Below are positions 47,309-60,089 of a stretch of 64,000 nucleotides of DNA, piece by piece; the stretch's first letter is position 1; each line of letters starts with the position of its first letter. Location of the stretch: assembly GCA_039654915.1 (NCBI GenBank), contig CM077593.1:53698501-53762500 (forward strand), given 5' to 3'. Source of the stretch: Aquilaria yunnanensis (lineage: Eukaryota; Streptophyta; Magnoliopsida; Malvales; Thymelaeaceae). A model generated the notes under the pieces. It saw nothing but the letters and a program-made list of their open reading frames with translations. It did not search any database and had not been told where the DNA came from. A program made the position numbers and the translations under genes.

Positions 47309-49957
47309 CTCCATTTATCAGATACAAGGCAAGAAATCCCTAGCTTAATGCCTTAATTAGTTTAATTTAGCAAGTCAAGCAAGTTCTTCAAGGGTTTGAT
47401 GGTTCCTATTTCATTTGGTACCTAAGTGTTACCAGGGGTAAAAAGGTCATTTTGTATCCCGAGGTGCTAGGATTGGTTTTAAAGCTCAAAGTAATTCTTT
47501 TAGACCTAAGTGACAAGAAACCAAAGTAAGGGATAAAGTTGCCTAAGCTAATGGCACTATTTAGAGGTAGGCTTCTTTTGGCAAAGTTAAAGTTGTCGGA
47601 GGAGCGAATAAGGGAGAGTTGCATTTTAAACCATTTTGGGTGGCTTGAATCCCACTATTCATCATCCCCTCCACTTCAAATTCATACCTCTCTCTTTGTC
47701 CTCAAAATTTAAGCCCAAATCTTGCTTAATTCTTTAATTCTTGCTGAATTGAAAGGCCCATAGAGTACCAAAGTGAGAGCAAGCTTGCACTTGCTTAGTT
47801 TTACTATAGAAACCTTTGCAAGGGTGTTTTTCTTACTTGGGAGCTTAGGTACATTTTTCCCCTTGTCTTCTTGGCTTCTTAAGCTTTGTAGAGGTTGGGT
47901 CAAGCGTAATTGAGCTAGAAATGGTGCCCTTTTGTGATGAATTTGTCTTGGAACCTTAGGAAAATCTCCACAGAGCCATAGAAGCTTTGGTGCCCAATCT
48001 TCTTGATTTTTCTTTGGATAAGTTTGAGGTAAGAGGATTTGTTCTTTTTCATGTTATGTTAATGCATTTGCATCATATTTAGTCTTGGGGATTAGTAATT
48101 GCCAGCCTAGAAGTGATGGAACCATGTTTGAGTTAATTGTGCATAGTTTTCATGAAGGTGGACAAACCTAGGAAGTTTGTGGTGTGGAGCCTCAATTTTG
48201 GGCACCTAGGTGCCAAATAAATCAGGCCTGCATCATGCTCTTTAGGCCTAGGCACCAAGAGATTCATTTTCAGATAGCTCCAAATCAATTTTGGCATCGC
48301 GATGCCAAGCTCATGTTGCAGTAGCACAGTTGTTTTGGAACTCAACCAAAGAGGTGTTTTTCATTTGTAATTGGTTCCTAAACATCATAGACATGTTACT
48401 AAGGGTGATTCATAATTTAAAATGGAAATGGAATGAAGAATAAGGGACAAATGGAACAAGTGAATCAAGGAAAAGATTGTGTGTACATAATTCAACTATG
48501 TGTGTCTCGAAGGGTATGTTGGTGCCCTAGTTGAGGCTTGTAGTCATCCCTAAGGTAGTTTAAATGAATTTATTATGAGTAACCATGTATTTTAAGCAAG
48601 GATCATAGTGAACAAATTTTGGTGAATTAGAACTGTGGCCTAGTTAACTAAGTGAAGTGCATGTGCACTAAGGCACAGTTAGTGAGGGCAACTTCTGGCA
48701 CAACTTGCTATTGTTTGGAAATATGACTTAGGGTGGTATTTCATTAACCGTAGGGTATCTTAAGAGCCATAAGAGCTATAGGGAATTAGTGCATTTGGGC
48801 ACAATGTGAGCTCTAGGGCCCATGGGAAGCCTAGATTGGATAATGTGGGAGGTTGGCATGGTTTGGTAGGGTAGTTAACACCTAGATAAGAGCAAGCTAC
48901 CCTAAGGAAACAAGAGGAACACTAAAAGCTCTAAGTTGGTAGGTGACGTAGAACTCAAGGTAAGTTACTTAGGCACATTGAGGGGTCTTCGAGGTCCAAG
49001 GTAGTTAAGCTACCTTAGTGCATTTGTACCCTAATAAGTGATGTGAAACACAAAGAGCACATAGAGTATTTATTGTTACCACCTCACAAAATAGGAGAAT
49101 TATAAGTGTGTCATAATGGCTAAAAACCATTATATTGTGTAATTCTCACCATAGTGATTGAAGTGTGGGGGGGGGGGGGGGGTAAAAGGCATGATCAACA
49201 CCTCCTTAAAAGTGTTCCAAGTTGGTAACTTGGTCCCCAAGAAAAGCCTTAAGGATTGCTTGTTTTTCAAGCAACCTACGAACTTTTTTGTAAGGTTTTG
49301 GAAATTCGGGTACTCAATTGCAAAACTCTTAAGAAAGAGACTTAGAGAGTTATGGGAAGGATATGAATGGTACAAAAGTGCTATTGGAGGACCAAATTGC
49401 TCATGGAAGACAAGTTTGGGAAAAGGAAACACTAAAGGCAATAAGGACCTAAATGTCCTAGTGTAAACCTTAAGGTGTTCAAGCTTTTGACTTAAGTCAA
49501 AGGGTGGAATTGTGGGTTATCCCACCATGGGGGGGGGGGCCAGCCAAGACTTGATAATTAGTCAAAAATGTTGGGCACATGTGTACCAATGAGTTTAAGA
49601 CAAAGAAACCATAATTAGTGAGAAGGAAAATGACATAAAGCAAGCTTAAGCTTGTTAAGTGTGTTTTGGTGCCCTTAAGCTCATTTAAGGCCATTTAAGT
49701 GGCCAAATCACTTATTCCACTCTCATTTTTGTCCTCCCCTAGCCCAAGAACATAGCCATACTTCCTCCATAGCCACCATACCTTCAAACTTACAAGTGAT
49801 TGAAATTGAAGGCAAAAGGAAGCAATTGGAAGCAAACTAGAGCTATTTCTTGCAGACTTCAAGGATCAAGCTTGATTTTCGGCCTACCCACTTTGGTAAG
49901 GGTTCTCTTGCACTCATGGATTGTTTCTGAAATTTTCAAACATCCATGGAGCTAGGG
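47309..49957. other. AT-rich tract with G-runs and no recognisable gene
   Basis: No long frame with a known match. It holds two pure G-runs (49167-49182, 16 bases; 49529-49539, 11 bases). The tract continues at 61066 on the other side of element B. It may be old transposon sequence. Confidence 0.45.
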
Positions 49958-49962
49958 CTAAG

Positions 49963-50933
49963 TGATGCCCCAAGGCATCTTCGTTTGCTGTCATGTTGAC
50001 AGGTGGAGAGACTTCCTGAGGAGGCGAGCGCCTGGAGCTCTGGTTTCCCAGCTGAGCGTGCCTGAAAAGCTCAAAGAAGAAGTTAGGAGGTGCCCGGTTT
50101 GCCTTTCCGGGGAGGACCCTCCGACGCCCAAGTCAATTTTCTGAGTGAAAGTGGAGGAAGAACACTAAGGGATCAAGTGTCTTGCCTGTTTTGTGTTTTC
50201 TCAGAGGGAGGAAAATGCCCATCCTTTGCCCAGTCCCATTTCCTAGTATTTATAGGAGTAGCCGGTCCGTTCAGATCATGACACGTGTTCGGTCGGATTT
50301 GATCTGTAGTTTTGGACCTAGGGGACAGGCAGCCGTTTGCAGCCTTCTTTCGCCCTGGACCCGGACAGGTTGTGTCAGGACTGGGGCGGCTGCAGCGTGT
50401 CAGTTCGCCGTTCAGATGTGACGTGTAGGGCTTGTGGGCGACATGTCAGAGGCTCCTTAAATGCTCATACCGTACTCCCGAGGTCCCCTGGGCGAGGTCG
50501 CCCTTCGGTGCGTGCACCCTCTTCGGATTCTATCCGTCCTTCAGTGCGAGCACCTCCTTCGTGATCTATCCCATAGTTCTGGGAGTTCCCTTGATGAACA
50601 CCTTTTTCGGGACTCACACCCATAGTTCGGGGATTCCCTTGTTCAGGTGTTTCTTGTTCGGGGAAGACCTCTTCGGGGCCTCTGCCTTCGGCTAGATTCT
50701 CCCTTGCTTCAGAGAGATGGCTCTCTTACCCGAAGATGGTCAGTTTGGCCCATTGATGGAGACGGTGTTGTCCTCGGAATTCCTGACGAGCTAACCAAAG
50801 TCTCGAGCTCATAGTGTTTGACTTCGCACCTTCCGAGGTCAATGAAAAGATCCTCTCTTGGGTGACGTCAGACTCTTCAGCCAATATTCTGGCAGGGAGT
50901 TACTACCGAGGAGGCAATAGCCTTTGGCTATCA
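49963..50933 (-). mobile_element. 3' LTR of gypsy element B
   Basis: 971 bp, the LTR next to the polypurine tract. A short AGTATTTATAGG motif (near 50247) is shared with the LTRs of A and of the fourth element; it may hold the TATA box in this orientation or on the other strand. Confidence 0.93.
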
Positions 50934-50950
50934 CAGGCCCCCCTCCGAAA
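50934..50950 (-). other. Polypurine tract of gypsy element B
   Basis: Minus-strand CGGAGGGGGGCCTG just inside the 3' LTR, the plus-strand primer. Confidence 0.75.
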
Positions 50951-51343
50951 GCCGAAGTGAGAAACTTCGGTTCATCGGTTTTCGGGTCCTATGGTTGTGA
51001 TATCTGTGCCGAAGACGCCTTCTTCTGCTTGTAGCGATGGGCAGCATTTTTGCATCCTGGAGGCGCGAGAAGATTGGTTGTCCCTGTGCCGAAGATACAC
51101 CCTCTGGCCGAAGTCACAGGCTGTCTCTTGGTATCCTCGTGGCGAGGGAAGATAGGATAACCTTGTACCGAAGATAGACCTTTCGCCCGACGTCACAGGC
51201 TGTCTTTTGGTGTCTTCGAGGTAACCTACTTTTTCGCCTTTATAGGTCTGCTCATGCGTCGCGTCCTGTGTCTAGCGGAGTTAGTCTAGGGCGGCGCCTC
51301 TAGACCAAACGATGTCAGAGGGCGCACTTGACGTGATGGATGA

Positions 51344-51516
51344 CACGTGGCACGTTTGCTGCGCGATGGCTGACATATGGCGCACTTTTATTGGGTAAGA
51401 ATGCACTGAGTACGGCAGGCGCGACTTTTCAGGCGCTCTTAGCAGTTATGGCGACGCTTCGCCTTCCGAGGGGTACTAATGACGACGGTTCTCCTGGCCC
51501 TCTCGGCCTATATATA
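51344..51516 (+). promoter_or_regulatory. Promoter of the antisense gene in element B
   Basis: G-box CACGTG at 51344-51349 and TATA run TATATATA at 51509-51516, followed by a TTCTTCTGC-rich leader and ATG 51761. The same pair is present in element A with slightly different spacing (160 bp here, 132 bp there). A G-box is a typical target of bZIP and bHLH factors. Confidence 0.55.
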
Positions 51517-51760
51517 TCAGTCCTGTCATAACCCTCTTTCTTCTTCTGCTTTTGCTTTCTTTTGCCTTCTAATTCTCTCCCGATTTTCCGCGGCGGTTCT
51601 CCTTTTTCAGGCATTTTTCCGACCACTTTTCACGACGGCTTCCAGGAATCCAGATTCTGGCAAGACCTTTGGTGGGTTTTAGTCCTTTTGCTTTTTTCAA
51701 AGCTTCTTCTTTGTTTTTCCCGAACTCGTTTTCCTTGTATTTCCCGAACTCGTTTTCATC

Positions 51761-54210
51761 ATGTCTGTTGCCGAGAGTTGGCAACCTCTTCTTTCTCACC
51801 CTTTCTGCACTACTGCGGCGAAACTAGCGAAGTGGAAGAAAAAGTTTTTCTTACCCTCTTACTCTGTGACGAGGTTGCCCCGTCCTGACCAATTTCCTTT
51901 CTCCAACCGAAGTGATGAAATCACCATTTTCCGAGCCCAACTGAAGGCCGGACTTCGGTATCCCCCCCCGGAGATGGTTAGCGCGTTCTGCAACTTCCAT
52001 GGCATTGCCGTTAACCAACTCCCACCGAACTCGTACTGCTATTTCAACGCCTTCCTCTGTATGTGCGGCGTTTTCAAAATAAAACCTCACTTTGTAGTTT
52101 TTCTTCAGTACTACAAGCTCTTCGTGGTCCCGAAGGGTGGCTTCTACTTTATGCTACCTCGGGGATCCGGGAGCAAAAAGTATACGTTCACCTTCGCCAC
52201 CAAAGACAGCTGGCGAGGGTGGCAACAAAAATTCTTTTTCCTGAAGAAGTCGGAGGCTTGGTCGCACGTCCCGACCAAGTGGGCTCAGGGGAGGCTCAAG
52301 ATGGATGTTGTTGACCCGAAGATACTGCTAGACGCCGACGTAGCACCTATCTTTGAGGACTTCGACAGGCGCATCCGGGCCGTCTCTGACTGGGCTGCCG
52401 AGGTCTCTCCTCGTGCCCTTTACCCCTTTCCGATCAACTGGAGGCTCATGACCGAAGAGGTCCTTCGGGAACTCAAGGTGGTAAAGGAGCATGTCACAGA
52501 CCTTAATATGCCGAAACCGGCTTCTTCGGGGAAGGACTCTTGGCTCGTAAAACTCCTTCGGGGGAAAGAGACTTATGAGTTTTTTTACGAGAGTAAGTTA
52601 CTTTCTCATTTTTTCCTTCATAACTTCATCTTAGACTTACACTGATCTTCTTTTTCTTTTCTTCAGAGATGGGCGATGACACGGCTGCCTTCTACAAGGC
52701 TCTTTTTACGGGGCAGGCCCAGAGGGGCGAACAGACAAAGAAGGCCGCCTCTCGGAGGCGGAAGCAGACTTCGGGCGGCCCTCCCTCCAAACGGGCAAAG
52801 AAAGCTGCTCCTTCCTCTCTTCCGTAAATTCTGGAGGAGGTAGGCAAGGAGCCCGAAGACCTTGCTGCCCCTTTGCCCGAGGTTCCTTCTGTCGACGTCC
52901 CTTCGTCCGACGTCCTTCCTCAAAGCCCCACGCCTTCGCATGCTCTTCTGGAGGGCGATGGGGAGGAGACCCCTTCTGCCGAGGAACGGCGCCAAATAAA
53001 AGGCAAGGGGATCTCTACTGAGGCGACGTCGATTCTTGACGACGACGTTACCGAGGTGCCAGCAGGTTTGTACTTTGACGAAGAACCCTTTTCTTCTCTT
53101 GTAAATCCTTAAGGGTTTTCCGGCCTTAACCAATTTTCCTGCCTTGTTGTGTAGCGGAGGTGGCCGCTCCTGACTGGGTTGCCGAACACGCCCGCAAGAG
53201 GGCCCTTCGGGATGCCCAAGTCCTAGCAGGGAAAGTGCCGAAGGAGCCCTTCTGGACGTTCACGGAGGACATGAATATGTACTCCGAGGACTGTCCCGAG
53301 ATGGCCAGGCAGATGTGCAAAGGGGTGTTTACTGAGGCCTCTTATAAGGCCCTTACGGAGGCTTACCCAGGCGACATATCTTTGGCCGCCAAACTCACTG
53401 AACATGTCGCCCAGGTATGCTTTCACTGTTTCCTTAGTGCCAATTTCACCTTTGCCTTTTACTTAGCGTCATTTTCCCTTTGTTTTGCCTTTTTTGCAGC
53501 TGATGGGGTATGCCGGGTTGCTCCGTGTTCGGGTGGTGCGAGAGACAGAACGGAGGGCGTCACTCTGGGACCTTTACACCAAGACGAAGGCCCAGTGTTC
53601 GGCGTTGGCTGCCGATAATGCTCAGCTGAAGCAGTCTTCGGAGAAGGAAATTGCTGAACTTCGGGAGGGGTTCATAAAAGAGAAAGAGGAACTTGAGAAA
53701 GGCACCTCCCAGAAACTTTTCGACCTCGGCTCTCGGATGGCGGAGCTGACTTCGACCGTAGAAGCGATTCAAAAGGATAAGTCAGAAAGTGACGCAATCC
53801 TTGCAAAGACGCTCGAGGAAAAGGCCCAGCTCGAAGCCGAGGTCGCATCTCTGAAGAAGCCTTCAGAAGAGAAGGAGAAGATGAAGGCATTGAAGAGAAA
53901 GCTTAAGGATCTGGAGAAGGATTACGCGGATCTAGAGAAGGACTATGCAGATTTGGCGGTCAAGAAGCGGGAGTCCGATGATATGACGAAGTTGGGCTTT
54001 CAAGACGGCTTCTGTCTTGCTCGGCACCAAATTCTGCAGAAGTTCCCAGATTTTGACCTCTCCTTCCTGGAAGGCATGAACATCCCGAAGGAGCCTCGCT
54101 GGACTTGGTCCAAGATCGAGCACTTGAAACTGCCTCCTTCTTTCTCGGCGCCGAAGATTGCTAATAAAAGCATAGAGGCTGGCAGTTCTCAAGACGCCGA
54201 GGTTCCTTAG
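51761..54210 (+). pseudogene. Extra antisense gene of gypsy element B (four exons, one stop)
   Basis: Exons 51761-52592, 52667-53065, 53155-53414 and 53500-54210, introns of 74, 89 and 85 bp with GT-AG ends. Joined, the frame is 734 codons with one stop, TAA at 52825-52827 in exon 2. Residues 1-277 form the conserved globular domain (WKKKFFLPSYSVTRLPRP, FHGIAVNQLPPNS, YYKLFVVPKGGFYFMLPRGS), like the putative gypsy-type transposon domain seen in plants. Exon 2 is charged, with KKAASRRRK near its start; exon 3 has WTFTEDMNMYSEDC; exon 4 is a Glu/Lys-rich coiled coil ending with GFQDGFCLARHQ. It runs opposite to gag-pol and ends 383 bp from it. Antisense extra genes are known in some Tat elements (for example Grande of maize); function unknown. 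Confidence 0.75.
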
Positions 54211-54344
54211 TTTGTACTAGGGCCTTTTGTCTTCATTTTCTTCTTCTTTTTTGTAGTCTTTCAGCAACTTTCTTCTCTGTAAGCACTCTTTGGCTCAATA
54301 GATAAAAATTTGGCTAAGTATTTTTTGCCAGATCCCTTTGTTGC

Positions 54345-54504
54345 CCTTTGTCCCGAACATAATTCGCTCGAGAGACTTCGGAAAACCATACTTTTGCTTT
54401 CCTTTGTCCCGAACATATTCGCTCAAGGGACTTCGGAAAACCATACTCTTGCTTTCCTTTGTCCCGAACATATTCGCTCAAGGGACTTCGGAAAACCATA
54501 CTTT
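54345..54504 (+). repeat. Minisatellite between the convergent genes of element B
   Basis: Nearly three copies of a 55-56 bp block (starts 54345, 54401 and 54456) with GTCCCGAACAT and GGGACTTCGGAAAACCATAC. Position and core match the repeat of element A, but the period is different. It forms the 3' untranslated part of both convergent genes. Confidence 0.9.
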
Positions 54505-54592
54505 CGTGAGACTCTTGTTTTGTACTTCTTCAAAACTTTTTATTTAGACAAATTTGTCCAACTTGTGCAATACAACCTTCCCACCAAACATT

Positions 54593-57500
54593 TTAGGCAT
54601 AGAATTTTTTCAAGGCCTCTGAGTGCCAAGTGTTTTTTAATTCTATGCCTTCGGCATCACCGAGCTTATAAACTCCTTTTCGTACTTCGGCAAGTACCAG
54701 GTACGGTCCTTCCCAATTTGCGCGAAGTACCCCGTGGGATGGCTTTCGGGGTGCAAATTCAGCCTTTCGGAGAACGAGGTCTCCCTGTTTTATTCCCTTT
54801 GGCCTGGCGCGTAGGTTTATGGCTGCTGCTATTCTTTGCTGGAAAGCTTTTCTTCTCAGCTCGGCTACTTCTCTGTGTTCGCCGACGAGGTCGAGCTTCG
54901 TTCTCAGGTCGAGGTCATTTCCACTTTCATCGAACACTTGGACTCGTATTGACGGTTGTACTACCTCGACAGGGATGATGGCCTCTGTGCCGAAGACGAG
55001 TGAAAAGGGCGTTTCCCCTGTGGCTCTTCGGGGTGTTGTTCGGTAACTCCATAACACGCTCTGGAGTTCTCCTGGCCATTTCACTTTTGCTTGCCTCAGT
55101 CTATTTTTCAGACCATTTTTTATGGTCCTGTTAGATACTTCCACCTGCCCATTACTTTGGGGGTGAGCTACTGGGGCGAAGTGCATTTTTGTCCCGAGGT
55201 CGCTAATGAACTCTTGGAATCCTTTGTCTATGAACTGGGATCCATTGTCCGCTACGAGTACCCTCGGTATGCCGAATCTGCATACGATGTTTTTCCATAC
55301 CAACTTCTGCACTTCTTTTGCCGAGATAGTTGTCAGAGGTTCTGCCTCGACCCACTTAGAGAAATAGTCAACTGCTACTACGCAGAACTTTACGCCTCCA
55401 GGCGCCGTTGGGAGTGGCCCGATGAGATCTATGCCCCAAACTGCGAAGGGCCAAGGATAGTCTGCCAAAGTCACGAACTCTGAGGGTGTTCTTTGGATGT
55501 TCGCATGTCTCTGGCAACTACCACATTTCTGGACGAACTGCTTGGCGTCCTTTCTCAGGGTAGGCCAGAAGTATCCTTGGCGAAGTATCACTGCTGCGAG
55601 GGCGTCGGTTCTGATGTGCGAACCACAGGCACCTTCGTGAACTTCTTCGAGGATCATTTCAGTATCCTCTTCACTAACACACCTCTGTAGTGGATTTGCA
55701 TATCCTTGCCGATATAGTTCTTCTCCAATTAAGAAGAAACGTCCGGAGCGCCTTCGCACTTTTGCGGCTTCGCTGGGGTCTTCGGGGAGTGTGTTAGTTG
55801 CGAGATACGTTTTGATTGGTTCTTTCCATCCTTTCCCTGAGGTCTCTATGGTTAACACCGCGATGCTGGGGTGGCTTAGCACTTCGGTGCAAGTTTTGGA
55901 CTTCGCCAAACAGTCTGCCTCAGCATTTTCTCGCCGGGGTACGTTCTCGATTTTCACGACGTCGAACTCCCGAATAAGCTTTGTTACCAACTCATGGTAT
56001 TTCGCCAAGGTCGGGTCTTTAGCGCTATAGTCCCCTGCCATTTGCCGGACCACCAGCTGGGAATCACTATGGGCTTTCAAGTTTCTCACGCCAATTTTTC
56101 TGGCCAGGCGTAATCCTGCTATGAGGGCCTCATACTCGGCCATATTGTTGGTGGCATTGAAACTGAACTTGATGGCCTTCATTACTTCTAGGCCTTCGGG
56201 GCCTCTGATAATCACTCCAGCTCCCTGGTGTTCGGATCCTGAGGCCCCGTCAACATATAACGTCCATTCTGGCTCGTCTTCGCCCGAAAACGAATGTCCC
56301 TCCTCGGTGTTTGGTACTTCGGCGATGAAGTCTGCCAAAGCTTGAGCTTTTATAGCTTTCCGGGGTTCATACGTGATGTCGTGTTCACCAAGCTCTATAC
56401 ATCACTTGGAAAGCCTTCCCGAATGATCCACTTTCCTCATAACATCCCGTAGAGGCAGGGTACTTCGGACGATAATGGGGTGAGCCTGAAAGTATGGCCG
56501 CAGCCTTCTCCCTGCAAGCACTAAGGCATATATAGCTTTTTGAAGCAAAGGGTACCTGACTTCGGCGCCATGCAGGGACTTGCTGACATAGTAGACCGGC
56601 CATTGCTTTAGCCCTTCTTCTTTCACGAGGACCGAGCTCACAGCTTTTCCTGTGACGGTGAGGTATAATACGAGGGGCTCTCCCTCCCGAGGTTGCCGCA
56701 GGGTCGGCAGGCTGGCCAAGTAGACTTTGAGTTCTTCCCAGGCTTTTTGGCAATCTTCATCCCAAGGATGACCATTCCTTCCGAGGTCGCCTTCCATCTT
56801 TGCTGCCTTTGTGAGGACTTTGAAGAAGGGTCGACACCTATCTCCGTACCTGGAAATAAACCTGCTCAGAGAGGTTATTCTTCCGGTGAGTCTTTGCACG
56901 TCTTTGACTGTGGCAGGAGTTCGGAATTCAAGCAGAGCCTTAATCTTCTCGGGGTTAGCATCGATGCCTCTTTCGGATACCATGTACCCAAGGAACTTTC
57001 CCGAGGTCACCCCGAAGATGCATTTCTCAGGATTAAGGCGGATCCCGAAGGCTCTGAGTTTTTGGAAGGTTTCCTCCAAATCTTCAACGTGGTAGCCAGG
57101 CAGTTTGCTTTTGACTATCATATCATCAACATACACCTCCATGTTCCTCCCAATTTGGTCTTTGAAGACTTTGTTCATCAGCCTCTGGTAGGTGGCTCCT
57201 GCATTTTTAAGTCCGAAGGGCATCCTGATATAGCAATATGTTCCTCCCTCAGTGATGAAGGCAGTCTTCTCTTCATCTTCGGGGTTCATCCTTATCTGAT
57301 GATACCCACTGAAAACGTCCAGGAAACTTAGGAGCCCGTACTCGGCAGTTGAGTCTACCAGTTGGTCTATTGGTGGAAGGGGATATGAATCTTTCGGGCA
57401 AGCATTGTTCAAATTTCTGAAGTCGATGCACATCCGGAGCTTACTACTTCCTTCTTTTGTGGCAATTACCACGTTGCTTAGCCATTCGGGGTAGTTTACC

Positions 57501-59920
57501 TCCCGGATAACGCTAGCGTCTATCAGACGCTGGACTTCGGTCTTGATGAAGTCACTTTTGTGAGCTGAGATGCTCCGTTTCTTTTGCCGGACAGGTTTTA
57601 TTTCTGGACTCGCTTTGAGGCTATGCTGGATTACGCGAGGGTTTACCCCTGGCATGTCCTTCGGCGAGTAGGCGAACAGATCTTTATTTGCGAGCAGAAA
57701 AGATACAATTTTTTCCTTGTCTCCTTCGGCCATGCTTTTCCCTATTCGGGTATTATGGCCTGGGACAAGCTCTACTTCTTCTGTTTCCGCTTTTGTGGGA
57801 TCTTCTGCCTCGCCCCTTTCCAGCTCTTTTGCTTCTACAGCATGTGCTAGGTTGCTTGTTGGAGCCTTTCGTGCTCTGACGAACACCTTTCTCACCTCGC
57901 TTTGATCAATGAAGATCTTTGCGTCTCTGTCTTTGGTGGCGAAGGTAACGGTCAAGTACTTTACATCAGGGTGAATATGCAAATTTCCCTTTGTCTGTCT
58001 GCCGAGGATGGCGTTGTATCATGAAGGAACGTCCATGACTATGAATCTTGCCATGGTAGAGGCGAACAACTCAGCAGTTCCTTTCTCCGAAGTTCCTTTC
58101 ATCATCAAGGGGAGGTCGATCCACCCGAGGACAGGTAGCTCAGATGGTCCTACGCCGAACGTGGGTGAAGTAACAGCCTTGAGGTCACTCCTGGATACGC
58201 CCAAGCTTGGCAGCAAATGTGAGAACAAGACGTCTGCGTTTGACCCATCGTCCAGCAGTACCCTCTTGACGTCCCAGTTTCCTATCCTCGCCATTATCAG
58301 CAATGGATCGTCATGGGGAAATACGATGGTGGAGCCATCCTCGCGGGCCAATTTTTTTGTTGGGCTCTGATATTCTATCACCGTTATCTCTCTGGCCCTT
58401 CTTTTTCTTTCCGAGGATGGAAGTCCGGTTGTGATCGTCTGTATTACTTCTGCCGAAGGTGGTGGACGCCTTCTCGGACTTCGGTTCCTTCGCCTGTCTG
58501 AATCGTAATCCTCATCATCGGGCTTTCCTTCTTCCTCTTTTTTCCCCTTCGGGGAAGGCATTCTCAAATAACGCCGAAGCTGGCCCTGCTTTATCAGTGA
58601 TTCAATGTACTTTTTCAACTGAAAGCAGTCTTCGGTGTCATGACCGTGATCACGGTGGAACTGACAGAACTTCTTCATGTTCCTTCTGTTGTCAGCAGTC
58701 ATGCCCCTCGGTCGTTGGATTTGAGCCCCCTGTTTTTCCAACACCATGAGGACGTTAGCCCTCGTAGTGCTCAGAGGTGTAAAGTTTTGGGGCTTCCTTC
58801 CTCCTACTCGCATTCTCCGAGGTCGGCTTAACTGTTCCGTTGGACACCGGGCTTGCTGGCTGGATCCTTCGCCACGGGTGTAAATGTGGTCAGCCTTCGG
58901 TCCAGTCATTCTCAGCTCTTCAGCTGTCATATGTTGTTCAGCCCTTCGGTAGAATTCTCCCAGCGTGTCCGGGCGATCTTTGGAGAATTCATAAAACAAG
59001 TGCGAATCCCTCCGGAGGCCCCTCGTCATGGCGAGGATGTGGATTTCGGGATGAAAGTCCGGAACACAGAGAGCTTCTCTGTTGAACCTCTCGACATAGT
59101 CACGGATGGTCTCCCCGTTTCTTTGTGCTATGTCAAACATCTGGACGGGCATCTTCACCGTCGGCTTGCTCCCAATGAACTGTTGGGTGAACGCTGTGGA
59201 CAGCTCCTGGAACCCCCTGATGTTTCCGGGAGGCAGGGAATTGTACCAGGCAGTTGCTAGTCCTGCGAGGGTGACTTCAAAGCACTTGCAGAGTGTAGCA
59301 GCATCAGCCCCGTGTAGCACCATGCTCCGTTTGTACTTTGTTAGGTGGGCCTGGGGATCAGTCCGACCCTCATAGGTCTCTAGCCGAGGTAGCCTAAAGT
59401 CACTTGGCATGGCCGCCTCGACCACTGTTTGGGCGAAAGGAGTTTCATCTCCAAAGATGGTTTCAGTTAGCCTGGCCCAAACAGGTTTGCGTGCCACCTG
59501 CTGTTCCACTCTCTCCAGTCTTGCCAAGACTTTCTCCAGGAGGAGCGTAGCACTGGGCTCCTCTTCCTGGTGCTTGGAGGTTCTTGGGTAAAAGGACTGT
59601 TGCCGTCTCTTCGGTGAGCGACTTCGGTACCGAGGTAAGGGGGACCTTTCCTCTGGCGACAAACTTCTTCTGGACGGGACTTCGGATCGTTCAGGCCTCA
59701 CTTTCTCTGCCAGCCGTGCTCCGAGGGGCAAGTTATCTGTCGAGGACTCTTCCCATGGCTCCCCACTTCCCAAGCTATGATGGGTTGCCCTTAGGCTTTT
59801 CTCCCGAGGTCATTCCGGCGAAGTGGGTTTTTGCGCCTGGGCTGGTTGCGGCCACCTTTGGTCTATCTGTTGTGTCATTTCAGCCACAACAGACCTTTGA
59901 AAGTCTCATAAAAAACCCAT
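54593..59920 (-). pseudogene. gag-pol polyprotein of gypsy element B (four stops)
   Basis: 1,776 codons, no frameshift, from ATG 59918-59920 to TAA 54593-54595. Stops: TGA at 59906, 59810, 58019 and 56402 (lowest coordinate of each). Approximate layout: basic Arg/Ser-rich N-terminus (residues 50-110), gag capsid (150-330), knuckle CQFHRDHGHDTEDC (about 418), protease LLDDGSNADVLF (about 556), RT with YVDD (about 930), RNase H (about 1050-1180), archaeal-type RNase H with DGASGSEHQGAG and HSDSQLVV (about 1220-1340), integrase zinc residues (H...H, CGSC), then D, D and E with 35 residues between the last two. No chromodomain follows. An open frame without an ATG-defined start runs upstream into the LTR. 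The protease has D-D-G, as in element A. Confidence 0.92.
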
Positions 59921-60069
59921 GGTGATGACAAGAGGGCGTTCCTCTTCAGGCAAGGAAGTCTCTGGGGGACTTTGTTCGGTAGCTGGTTGGGTCTCAGGCG
60001 CGGACGGGGACTTCGTGAGTCCTTTGTCCTTCGAACGCTGAGTTTCGACAACAGCTACCTGGGAGTAGG

Positions 60070-60087
60070 TTCCCACAGACGGCGCCA
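60070..60087 (-). other. Primer-binding site of gypsy element B
   Basis: Minus-strand TGGCGCCGTCTGTGGGAA two bases after the 5' LTR. The first nine bases would pair with a tRNA ending ACGGCGCCA, of which tRNA-Asp is a candidate. Confidence 0.75.
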
Positions 60088-60089
60088 AA

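Noticed and set aside
52593..52645. Extension of exon 1 of the antisense gene past the splice site
   Set aside because: The frame reads into the intron and stops. Element A has a GT-AG intron at the same place, and splicing restores the frame, so the extension is not coding.
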